A stretch of 26,239 bases of DNA from Phycisphaerales bacterium. GTDB lineage: Bacteria > Planctomycetota > Phycisphaerae > SM23-33. The notes under the pieces were generated by a model. That model ran no database searches. It worked only from the letters and a program-made list of their open reading frames with translations, and had not been told where the DNA came from. The stretch is taken from NCBI GenBank assembly GCA_003485185.1, contig DNAS01000189.1, forward strand, positions 348-26,586, in the 5' to 3' direction. The translations under genes were made by a program, and so were the position numbers. Positions within the stretch are counted from its first letter, which is position 1. Every line of letters begins with the position of its first letter. Shown here one piece after another: positions 1 through 6,280 of this stretch.

Positions 1-504
1 GAACCGGACGAGGGCGTGCTGGCCGATTTCCAGGCCCTCGGCGTGCGGATCGTCCTGTGTTCCGCCGCCGACGGGCGCGGGCTTGACGAGCTGCGCGCCG
101 TGCTGACGGGCAAACAGAGCGTGCTGGCCGGCGCGTCCGGCGTGGGAAAGAGCACCCTCATCAACGCCCTCGTCCCCGGCGCCGAAGCCGCCACCGCCGC
201 CGTCCGCCTCAAGGACCAACGAGGCCGCCACACCACCACCGCCGCCGTCGTCTACGACCTGCCCGGCGGCGGCATGGTCATCGACACCCCGGGACTGCGC
301 GAGCTGGGAATCGGAATCGGACCGGCCGAACTGACCTGGTACTTCCCCGAGTTCGAACCCCTCGCGGCGCGATGCCGATTCCGCGACTGCACCCACAGCC
401 ACGAGCCCGACTGTGCCGTCCAACAGGCCGCGGAAAACGGCGAAATCCTCCCCCGCCGGTACGACAGCTACCTCCGCATCCTCGACACCCTCGACGAGCG
501 ATGA
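1..504 (+). CDS. rsgA: Ribosome small subunit-dependent GTPase A, C-terminal part (5' end outside window)
   Basis: The frame is open from base 1, so this is the last 167 residues of a longer protein. RsgA is a circularly permuted GTPase that acts in late maturation of the 30S ribosomal subunit. Visible in order are a G5-like CSAAD, the Walker A/G1 motif GASGVGKST, a G2 threonine region (GRHTTT), G3 DTPG, and the C-terminal zinc site with Cys-X4-Cys-X-His-X5-Cys spacing (CRFRDCTHSHEPDC). The permuted order G5-G1-G2-G3 followed by a zinc knuckle is diagnostic of this family. The OB-fold and G4 motif must lie upstream of the window. The gene converges on the next one with only 4 bases between stop codons. 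The GTG at 16 is an internal valine codon, not the start. Confidence 0.95.
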   Translation, partial: EPDEGVLADFQALGVRIVLCSAADGRGLDELRAVLTGKQSVLAGASGVGKSTLINALVPGAEAATAAVRLKDQRGRHTTTAAVVYDLPGGGMVIDTPGLRELGIGIGPAELTWYFPEFEPLAARCRFRDCTHSHEPDCAVQQAAENGEILPRRYDSYLRILDTLDER

Positions 505-508
505 TCGC

Positions 509-850
509 CTATCCCATGCGGTCGATCTTCGCCGCCAGGATGAAGTCGTTCTCGCTGAGCCCTCCGATCTTGTGCGTCCACAGCTCGACCGTCACCTTGC
601 CCCAGGTGAAATGGATCCAGGGGTGGTGTCCCTCGCGCTCGGCCAATTCGCCCACGCGGTTGACGAACGCCAGGGCGCCCGCGAAGTCGCGGAACGTGAA
701 CGTCCGCAGCAGGTGATGCTCCGCGACGGCCTGCCAGTCGCCGTCGAGCTTCGCCAGCAGTTCCGCCAGCCGCTGCCCGCGGATCGGCGCCACGCCGCCC
801 TGGCACGGCACGCATTTCCTCGCCGCCAGGTCGCAATTTTCGTTGTTCAT
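509..850 (-). CDS. Pterin-4a-carbinolamine dehydratase
   Basis: A 113-residue protein, the usual length for the PCD/DCoH family, which dehydrates 4a-hydroxytetrahydrobiopterin to recycle the pterin cofactor. The signature is complete: E..GHHPW at residues 73-78, then W-T-H at 91-93 and the conserved D102 in SENDF. The N-terminal CVPCQGG (13-19) is typical of bacterial members. I chose the ATG at 850 because a purine-rich GAGGAGAGCGAGG sits just upstream on the minus strand; an upstream in-frame start would add 27 residues unlike the family. No aromatic amino acid hydroxylase is adjacent, so the physiological partner is unknown; many bacteria carry the gene without a hydroxylase, where it may serve molybdopterin or other pterin chemistry. 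It is divergent from the thymidylate synthase homologue at 976. Confidence 0.93.
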   Translation of the reverse strand: MNNENCDLAARKCVPCQGGVAPIRGQRLAELLAKLDGDWQAVAEHHLLRTFTFRDFAGALAFVNRVGELAEREGHHPWIHFTWGKVTVELWTHKIGGLSENDFILAAKIDRMG

Positions 851-975
851 GCCTCGCTCTCCTCGCACCAGTATAGCGCTCGTTTTCCGCCCGAAACGGC
901 TCAAAAGGGCTCGCCCCGCGCGGCCGGGCAAGGTATCCTCTTGCCCACGCGGAACACCGTCCGGGAGACCTGAGA

Positions 976-1809
976 ATGAAATCGATCCACATCGTCGAGA
1001 AGTCCCTCCCGATGGCCTGGGAGAAGGCCGTCATCGCCTGCTGGGAGCAGGGAGAGAGCTTCCCCACCGAGTACGACAAGCCCACCGATCCCAACAGCCG
1101 CGACGTCACCTGCCTCGTCCACGTGACCGAGCCCTTCGGCGAGCCGCGAATCCACCGTGCGTTCCCCGGCGGGCTGGACGACCTGGAAAAATATCGCTCC
1201 GAGGTGCTCTACGGCGTGCACGACCACTGGATCGACCCGACCGTCGGAAAGTGGGAATACACCTACCACGAGCGCCTCTTCGCCTACGACGTTCCGGGCA
1301 AGGGGCTCTTCGACCAGATCGCCGCGGCCGTCGCCAAGCTCAAGCAGGTTCCCTACACGCGCCGCGCGCAGGCCGTCACCTGGCAGGTCTGGAACGACAC
1401 CCACATCGCCGACCCCGCCTGCCTCCAGCGCCTCTGGTTCCGGATCTCCGGCGGCCGGCTGCACATGAACATCCACATGCGGTCCAACGACGCCTACAAG
1501 GCCGCCTTCATGAACATGTACGCCTTCACCGAACTCCAGCGCGAGATGGCCGAGCAGATCGGCGTCGCCCCCGGCGAATACATGCACATCGCCGACTCGT
1601 TCCACATCTACGGCAGCTACTTCGACGAGTTCCAGGGCTTCCTCAAGACCGTCCGGCAGCGCAGCGAGGACGAGCGGGTCTATTCGTCGGACTTCGCGAG
1701 GGACTTCTTCCTGGACGGCTGCGACGTCCTGCTGGGCGAGGCCGACCTGCCCGCCGACAAGCGAAAGATCGTCGAGCAGCGCCGCGCCCGCCTCGCCGCC
1801 GAACAGTGA
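976..1809 (+). CDS. Thymidylate synthase homologue, divergent (archaeal-like)
   Basis: A 277-residue protein with the thymidylate synthase fold signature. The region YTRRAQAVTW (127-136) matches the SRR...W phosphate-binding segment. PAC149LQ carries the putative catalytic cysteine, though followed by Leu rather than the usual His. RSND (169-172) matches the RS.D phosphate and catalytic motif, N180 occupies the dUMP-specifying asparagine position, and FHIY (209-212) holds the sugar-binding His and Tyr. An Asn at 180 argues for dUMP rather than dCMP as substrate. The C-LQ pattern recalls the methanogen-type enzymes, from memory of that family. GGGAGACC lies just upstream of the ATG. The family uses methylene-tetrahydrofolate; whether this protein makes dTMP or a modified nucleotide cannot be told from sequence alone. 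Confidence 0.85.
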   Translation: MKSIHIVEKSLPMAWEKAVIACWEQGESFPTEYDKPTDPNSRDVTCLVHVTEPFGEPRIHRAFPGGLDDLEKYRSEVLYGVHDHWIDPTVGKWEYTYHERLFAYDVPGKGLFDQIAAAVAKLKQVPYTRRAQAVTWQVWNDTHIADPACLQRLWFRISGGRLHMNIHMRSNDAYKAAFMNMYAFTELQREMAEQIGVAPGEYMHIADSFHIYGSYFDEFQGFLKTVRQRSEDERVYSSDFARDFFLDGCDVLLGEADLPADKRKIVEQRRARLAAEQ

Positions 1810-1878
1810 CGGCGAGAACTTCGAGTTTCCCTGCCGGAACGCGATACTTCGCCAAGGACGAACTGGCGGGGGGTGAGT

Positions 1879-1990
1879 ATTTCGGATTGCGGAATTCGGA
1901 TTGCGGATTGAAGAGCCCGGGGCATGCGCCGTGGCGTCAAATGCCTTCCATTCCGCAATCCGCAATCCGAAATCCAAAATCGCAAATCCC
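1879..1990. repeat. Inverted repeat built from ATTGCGGA units
   Basis: Positions 1879-1893 (ATTTCGGATTGCGGA) and 1959-1973 are a perfect 15-bp inverted repeat. Each arm carries further ATTGCGGAT copies, and the centre has a second short dyad GGCAT/ATGCC (1921-1925 and 1941-1945). The same unit occurs again at 3372-3393 and, inverted, at 3526-3545. This looks like a short non-coding interspersed element. It lies after the stop of the thymidylate synthase homologue and before the aroF promoter, and no coding function is apparent. A terminator role is possible, but no T-tract follows the outer arm. Confidence 0.7.
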
Positions 1991-2048
1991 CTGCTCCGGA
2001 TGGGCGGGATTCAGAGCCGCACCCGTGGCAGGACCCCCAAAATCCCCC

Positions 2049-2078
2049 TTGGCGGAAGGCTCGTCCTGCCGATATAAT
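2049..2078 (+). promoter_or_regulatory. Sigma-70 type promoter for the aroF leader
   Basis: TTGGCG at 2049-2054, an 18-base spacer, and a perfect TATAAT at 2073-2078. Transcription would begin near 2085, leaving about 265 bases of leader before aroF, long enough to hold the leader reading frame at 2133. Confidence 0.65.
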
Positions 2079-2132
2079 CTGTGGAGTCCGCCCGGGCGTG
2101 CGCCGGGGCGGATCCCGCGTAAGGCGAAACTG

Positions 2133-2276
2133 ATGACGCACGTCGCAGACAACGTGGAGGCATCCCGGGCAGCCGTCGCGTCCCACCGACGCGTCGCGGC
2201 GCCCGGCGTGTTTGCGCCGCGCGGCGGACGTTTCGCCGCCTCTCTGTTCGGATACCGGTATTGGCGCCGCGGCTGA
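2133..2276 (+). CDS. Candidate aromatic leader peptide upstream of DAHP synthase
   Basis: A 47-codon frame with ATG at 2133, preceded by AAGGCGAAACTG, a plausible ribosome binding site. The first half is unremarkable. The second half is rich in aromatic residues: F27, F34, F39, Y41, Y43 and W44, with the run FGYRYW at 39-44 followed by RRG and a TGA at 2274-2276. All three aromatic amino acids appear within six codons, 73 bases before the gene for the enzyme that commits carbon to their synthesis. By analogy with trp, phe and his leaders, ribosome stalling at these codons would report aromatic aminoacyl-tRNA supply. Caveat: the frame is also open far upstream because of high GC, and TAC-CGG-TAT lies in a 10-bp palindrome, so coincidence or an operator is possible. 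No homologue is recognised. Confidence 0.55.
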   Translation: MTHVADNVEASRAAVASHRRVAAPGVFAPRGGRFAASLFGYRYWRRG

Positions 2277-2328
2277 CGCGGCGGGCCTGCCGGTTCGTTT
2301 CCTTGCTTTTTTCCCGCATCCCAGGCCC
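2221..2328 (+). promoter_or_regulatory. Overlapping hairpins in the aroF leader (possible attenuator)
   Basis: Four short complementary segments are present: GCGGCG at 2221-2226, CGCCGC at 2234-2239, CGCCGC at 2265-2270 and GCGGCG at 2278-2283. Segments 1:2 and 3:4 can form adjacent hairpins; 1:3 or 2:4 can form instead. The 3:4 stem extends to 7 bp (2265-2271 with 2277-2283), and its loop contains the leader stop codon. A further GGGCCTG/CAGGCCC pair (2283-2289 with 2322-2328) ends 8 bases before the aroF ribosome binding site. A T6 run lies at 2307-2312, 23 bases past the 3:4 stem, so this is not a canonical terminator. Control of translation is equally possible. Confidence 0.4.
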
Positions 2329-2349
2329 CCACGGTAGAGGAGCTATGCC

Positions 2350-3369
2350 ATGATCGTTGTGATGAAACCAGGAGCGTCCGAGGACCAGGTCCAGCACGTC
2401 ATCGACCTGGTCCGGGAGTACGGGCTGAAGGACCACGTGATCCGGGGGACGGACAGGACCGTGGTAGCCTGTATCGGAGACAAGCGAATGGTGGACAAGG
2501 GCGCGATTGAAAACGCGCCGATGGTCGAGCGGATCGTTCCGATTCTCGCGCCGTACAAGATGGCCAGCACCGAGGTCAAGAAGACCAAGACCCGGATCGA
2601 GATCGGACCGGAACGGTTCCCCATCGGCGGGCCCAAGGTCGGCGTCATCGCCGGGCCTTGCGCCGTCGAGAGCGAAGAACAGATCCTGCGGATCGCCGAC
2701 GCGGTCAAGTCCGCCGGCGCCGTGGCGCTGCGCGGCGGAGCCTACAAGCCCCGCACCAGCCCCTACGCCTTCCAGGGACTCCGCGAGGACGGGCTGAAAA
2801 TCCTCGCCAAGGCCCGCGAGCAGACCGGGCTAGCCGTCGTCACCGAGGTCATCAGTCTGGAGCACGTCGAACGCGTCGCCGAATACGCCGACGTCCTCCA
2901 GATCGGCGCGCGGAACATGCAGCACTACCCCCTGCTCGAGGCCATGGGATCGGCCGGAAAGCCCGTCCTGCTCAAGCGGGGAATGAGCGCCACGCTCGAC
3001 GAGTGGCTGCTGGCGGCCGAGTATGTCATCAACGCCGGAAACCCCAACGTGATCCTCTGCGAGCGCGGAATCCGCACCTACGAGGACCACGTGCGGAACA
3101 CGCTTCCGCTGGCGTCGGTGCCGGCGTTGAACAGCATGACGCACCTGCCGGTGATCGTGGACCCCTCGCACGGGACGGGGCACGCCTACATGGTTCCCCC
3201 GATGTGCCGGGCGGCGATCGCAGCAGGCGCCGACGGGCTGATTCTCGAGTGCCACAACGACCCGGAGCACGCCATGAGCGACGGCGCCCAGTCCATCACG
3301 CCCGCCGCCCTGACGGACCTGATGCCCGTCCTGCGACGGATCGCACAGGCCCTCGGACGCGACGCCTGA
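2350..3369 (+). CDS. aroF: 3-deoxy-7-phosphoheptulonate synthase, type I-beta (DAHP synthase)
   Basis: A 339-residue enzyme condensing phosphoenolpyruvate and erythrose 4-phosphate, the first step of the shikimate pathway. Residues 1-70 form a ferredoxin/ACT-like domain, which in the Thermotoga maritima enzyme binds aromatic amino acids for feedback inhibition. The barrel follows, with AGPCAVES (101-108), LRGGAYKPRTSPY (127-139), LLKRG (207-211), DPSHGTG (271-277) and ILECH (298-302). C104, H274, E300 and D311 line up with the four metal ligands known in the Thermotoga enzyme, so all look intact. GAGGAG at 2337-2342 sets the start at 2350; the ATG at 2345 meets a stop after one codon. The leader peptide and hairpins upstream suggest added control by aromatic amino acids. 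No other shikimate gene is in the window. Confidence 0.95.
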   Translation: MIVVMKPGASEDQVQHVIDLVREYGLKDHVIRGTDRTVVACIGDKRMVDKGAIENAPMVERIVPILAPYKMASTEVKKTKTRIEIGPERFPIGGPKVGVIAGPCAVESEEQILRIADAVKSAGAVALRGGAYKPRTSPYAFQGLREDGLKILAKAREQTGLAVVTEVISLEHVERVAEYADVLQIGARNMQHYPLLEAMGSAGKPVLLKRGMSATLDEWLLAAEYVINAGNPNVILCERGIRTYEDHVRNTLPLASVPALNSMTHLPVIVDPSHGTGHAYMVPPMCRAAIAAGADGLILECHNDPEHAMSDGAQSITPAALTDLMPVLRRIAQALGRDA

Positions 3370-3371
3370 CG

Positions 3372-3545
3372 ATTTCGGATTGCGGAATGCGGAGCAACTC
3401 CTATCCTATTGCTGTTCGCACAAGCAGATACAGCAATGGGGTGGCACGGGCTGCTTGCAGCCCGTGTTCACGCGTTGATGGGCGGTAAGAACACGGCTTG
3501 CAAGCAAGCCGTGCCACCCAGCGCGATTCCGGATTCGCAATTCCG
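3372..3545. repeat. Outer ATTGCGGA-type repeat flanking an inner palindrome
   Basis: A copy of the ATTTCGGATTGCGGA unit at 3372-3393 faces an imperfect inverted copy at 3526-3545. Between them lies the palindromic element at 3440-3518. The left copy begins 2 bases after the aroF stop codon, and the right one abuts the comEC start codon chosen here. The 176-base gap therefore consists largely of repeat sequence, with no convincing promoter seen. Confidence 0.55.
3440..3518. repeat. Long imperfect palindrome (GGTGGCACGG element)
   Basis: The 30-base arms 3440-3469 and 3489-3518 are complementary with only a few mismatches, around a 19-base centre. Each arm is itself a dyad: CACGGGCTG/CAGCCCGTG in the left arm and CACGGCTTGC/GCAAGCCGTG in the right. 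This nested design resembles REP/MITE-type non-autonomous repeats. It may form a strong hairpin in the aroF 3' region and could act as an mRNA end, although no T-tract follows. Confidence 0.7.
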
Positions 3546-6050
3546 ATGGCAGAGACGGCGAGGACAACCAGGCCGGCCATCCGCGCCCCGATGGCGCCGG
3601 TGGCGGCTGCGCTGGCGTGCGGAATCGTCGCGGGGCGCTATGCGCCCGTCGGCGCGTACGCCTGGCTGGCAACGGCGGCCGCCGCCGTGGTGCTGGCGGT
3701 GGCAACCTTCCGTCGCCCGGCGTTCCGCGCGCCGGCGATGGGCGCCGTGCTGCTGGCGGTGGCGGCCCTGGGCGCGGCGCACTTCCGCCTGGCGTATTTC
3801 GCCGTCGCCGACGACGACCTGTCCACCTACGCCCCGGCGCGGGGGCGAATCTTCGCCACGATCCGCGGGCAGGTGGTCACCGTGCCGCAGGGCGTCCGGC
3901 GGGCGGACCTGATCGCGGGCTATCGCCCCGAGCCGCGGACCGCCTTCGTGCTCCAGGCCGAACACGTCCAAACGGGCGGCGACTGGCAGGCTGTCTCCGG
4001 GCGCGTGCAGGTGACGGCCGACGGCGTCCTCGACGCCCTCCGCGCCGGGCAGCGGGTCGAACTTGTGGGCCTGCTGTCGCGCCCGCGCCCGCCGGACAAC
4101 CCCGGGCAGTACGACTGGTCGGCTGCCGCCCGCGCCCATCGCGTGACGACGGCAATGACCGTCGGTGCCGCCGAGGGCGTCATCGTGCGCGACGAGGCGC
4201 CGCTGCCCTGGTACGCCCGCGCCTACTGGCACGTGCGCGCCGCAGCCCGGCAGCACTGGTCCGGCTGCGCCGACGAGGAGCCCGGGCAACTGCTCAACGC
4301 CCTCGTCCTCGGCGAGCGCCACCCCGCCCTGCGCGAGCTGAACCGCGCCATGGTCCGCGCGGGAATCGCGCATTTCCTGAGCATCTCCGGGCTGCACCTC
4401 GGCATCTTCGTCGGGATCATCTACTTCCTCTGCCGGCTGGCGACTATGGAGCGCCGCGCCGCCGCCTGGGTGGTGCTGGCGGTGCTGGCGGCCTATCTCG
4501 TGCTGGCTGAGGCCCGCGCCCCCCTGCTGCGCAGCGCGGTCATGGCTGCGTGCCTCTGCGCCGCGGTCATCCTGCGGCGCCAGGGAAGCATGTTCAACGC
4601 GCTGGCGGTGGCGGCCGTCGTACTGCTGGCGATGGACCCCGTCCAGCTCTTCGACGCGGGATTCCAGTTGAGCTTCACCATCGTCGCCGGGCTGATCCTG
4701 CTGCACCGTCACATCCGCTACGCGATGTTCGACCGCCAGTTGAGGCGGCGCGGGCTGATGGTCTTCCGGCGCGAGCATCGCGTCCGGCGATGGTGGCACT
4801 TTGTCGCGTTGAGCCGGGCGATGGACGTCGCGGCCGTCATCGTCACCGCCGCCCTGGCGGCCATTCCGCTGACCGCGGCGCATTTCGGGCTGTTCAGCCC
4901 TTATGCCCCGCTGCTGGGCGTGGTGGTGTTCCCGCTGGTGGTGGCCGTCCTCGTGCCGGGGTACGTCTCGCTGGCCCTCCAGTGGCCGATGCCGAACCTC
5001 GCGGAATCGCTGGCCAGGCTGGCGGGGCAGGCCGCGACGCTGCTCGCGCGAGTCGTCGACGCGTTTTCCGCCCTGCCGGGGCTGACGATCCCCCTGCGCC
5101 CCGTTCCGTGGTGGTGGGTGCTGCTGTGCTACGCGGCCCTGCTGGCGGTGCTCGCCGCGCGGCGGACGCGCTGGCGGTGGACGACGACGGTTGCCGCCGT
5201 GCTGGTCGTCGGCGCGGCGACCTTCTTCACCCAGCGCGCCGCCGGCCCGCCCAACGGCGCGGAACTGCACCTGCTGGCCGTCGGAGACGGACAGTGCGCC
5301 GTCCTGCGCACGCCCTCGGGGCGGACCTGGCTGATCGACGCCGGAACCCGCAGCGGATACGACGCCGCCGAACGCGTCCTCGTGCCGTTCCTGCTGGACC
5401 GGAAATTCCCCGCGCCAAGCGGGGCGTTCGTCTCGCACGCCAACAGCGACCACTACAACGCCCTGCCCGGCTGCCGGACGCTGGGCGCGCCGCAGGACGT
5501 TTACGTCAACGACTACTTCGGCGCGTCCGACGGGCTCGACGCCCCCTCCTTCCTGCTGCGCCTGCTGCGGGAAGACGGCTCGCGGATCGTCCGCCTGCGG
5601 GGCGGGCAGAGTGTCCGCCTGGACGACCGGACGACGGCGGAGGTGCTCTGGCCCCCCGCCGACCTGCCGGGCGAGACCGACCCCAATGACCGGTCGCTCG
5701 TGCTGCGCATCGTCTGCGACGGACGGAGTTTCCTGCTTCCGGGCGATATCGACTCGCTCGCGCAAGGCCGGCTGCTCGCTTCCGGCGCGTCGCTCCGCGC
5801 CGACGTGCTGGTGCTGCCCCACCACGGCGGATGGCGTGCGACCCTTCCGGCGTTCGTGCGGGCCGTCGCGCCGCGCGTGGTGCTTTGCAGCGCGGGTCGC
5901 GAGCCGCGCCCCCCCCACGCAGCCGGGGCCGATGCGGCGAGATTCTACGCCGAACTGCGGGCTTCCGGGCGGTTCCATGGCACGCCCAAAAACGGCTGGA
6001 TCTGCGTGCGCCTCGGCCCCGACGGAGTCAGCGTTCGCACGATGCGATAA
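3546..6050 (+). CDS. comEC: ComEC/Rec2-family DNA uptake channel protein
   Basis: An 834-residue multi-pass membrane protein that in competent bacteria carries single-stranded DNA across the inner membrane. Layout: N-terminal hydrophobic segments, a soluble OB-like region (roughly residues 85-215), the Competence domain with the hallmark HFLSISGLHLG (from residue 276) followed by many membrane helices, then a metallo-beta-lactamase-like domain from about residue 575. The last domain has SHANSDHYN (H631, D635, H636), matching the H-x3-D-H form seen in ComEC, and a later LPHHGG. The length is normal for the family. The start is uncertain: the ATG at 3546 and one at 3591 (MAPVAAALACG) are both possible, neither with a clear ribosome site. 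A longer frame to 3498 would begin inside the palindromic repeat and is unlikely. comM lies about 8 kb downstream. Confidence 0.92.
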   Translation: MAETARTTRPAIRAPMAPVAAALACGIVAGRYAPVGAYAWLATAAAAVVLAVATFRRPAFRAPAMGAVLLAVAALGAAHFRLAYFAVADDDLSTYAPARGRIFATIRGQVVTVPQGVRRADLIAGYRPEPRTAFVLQAEHVQTGGDWQAVSGRVQVTADGVLDALRAGQRVELVGLLSRPRPPDNPGQYDWSAAARAHRVTTAMTVGAAEGVIVRDEAPLPWYARAYWHVRAAARQHWSGCADEEPGQLLNALVLGERHPALRELNRAMVRAGIAHFLSISGLHLGIFVGIIYFLCRLATMERRAAAWVVLAVLAAYLVLAEARAPLLRSAVMAACLCAAVILRRQGSMFNALAVAAVVLLAMDPVQLFDAGFQLSFTIVAGLILLHRHIRYAMFDRQLRRRGLMVFRREHRVRRWWHFVALSRAMDVAAVIVTAALAAIPLTAAHFGLFSPYAPLLGVVVFPLVVAVLVPGYVSLALQWPMPNLAESLARLAGQAATLLARVVDAFSALPGLTIPLRPVPWWWVLLCYAALLAVLAARRTRWRWTTTVAAVLVVGAATFFTQRAAGPPNGAELHLLAVGDGQCAVLRTPSGRTWLIDAGTRSGYDAAERVLVPFLLDRKFPAPSGAFVSHANSDHYNALPGCRTLGAPQDVYVNDYFGASDGLDAPSFLLRLLREDGSRIVRLRGGQSVRLDDRTTAEVLWPPADLPGETDPNDRSLVLRIVCDGRSFLLPGDIDSLAQGRLLASGASLRADVLVLPHHGGWRATLPAFVRAVAPRVVLCSAGREPRPPHAAGADAARFYAELRASGRFHGTPKNGWICVRLGPDGVSVRTMR

Positions 6051-6112
6051 TGCCGCGCCGCACAGGGCCATTCATATGGACAGGTAAATATTTGTTTTTG
6101 CTGAAGATCGCC

Positions 6113-6141
6113 TTGCGGCAAATCCGATAATCCTGTATAGT
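6113..6141 (+). promoter_or_regulatory. Sigma-70 type promoter for the DEAD-box helicase gene
   Basis: TTGCGG at 6113-6118, a 17-base spacer and TATAGT at 6136-6141, in an AT-rich patch just after the comEC stop codon. Transcription would start near 6148, directly ahead of the two hairpins of the helicase leader. Confidence 0.65.
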
Positions 6142-6151
6142 GTTTCCAGTC

Positions 6152-6257
6152 GTCCGGCATGGTGCCGGGCGCTTTATCTCCCGGGAGCCTGTCAGAGTCG
6201 CTGCACGGGGATAAGTCGGGGGGAACCGTCCGGTGCACCGACTCCGCCAGGCTCCCG
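6152..6257 (+). promoter_or_regulatory. Structured 5' leader of the helicase mRNA (two hairpins)
   Basis: The first hairpin pairs 6152-6159 with 6163-6170 (8 bp including one G-T, loop TGG). The second pairs 6182-6206 with 6233-6257: 22 of 25 positions are complementary, around a 26-base loop rich in G. It ends 23 bases before the helicase ATG. No T-tract follows, so it is not an intrinsic terminator. A leader of this kind could be a target for the helicase itself or a cold-responsive element; it matches no riboswitch I recognise. A small RNA released from this leader is another possibility. Confidence 0.6.
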
Positions 6258-6280
6258 CAAGAAAGTGATATGGTTTTCGA

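Noticed and set aside
843..2132. Long open frame upstream of and continuous with the leader peptide
   Set aside because: It overlaps the thymidylate synthase homologue in another frame and is Arg/Pro-rich. Only the part from the ATG at 2133 has its own promoter, ribosome site and a meaningful ending.
3468..6071. Very long open frame (867 codons) antisense to comEC
   Set aside because: Its translation is low-complexity Arg/Gly/Gln/His-rich sequence with no recognisable motif, while the opposite strand encodes a complete ComEC. Long antisense frames are expected at this GC content.
6152..6257. Helicase leader as SRP RNA, another known structured RNA, or a terminator
   Set aside because: The conserved SRP core sequence is absent, no known riboswitch core was recognised, and no T-tract follows the stem.
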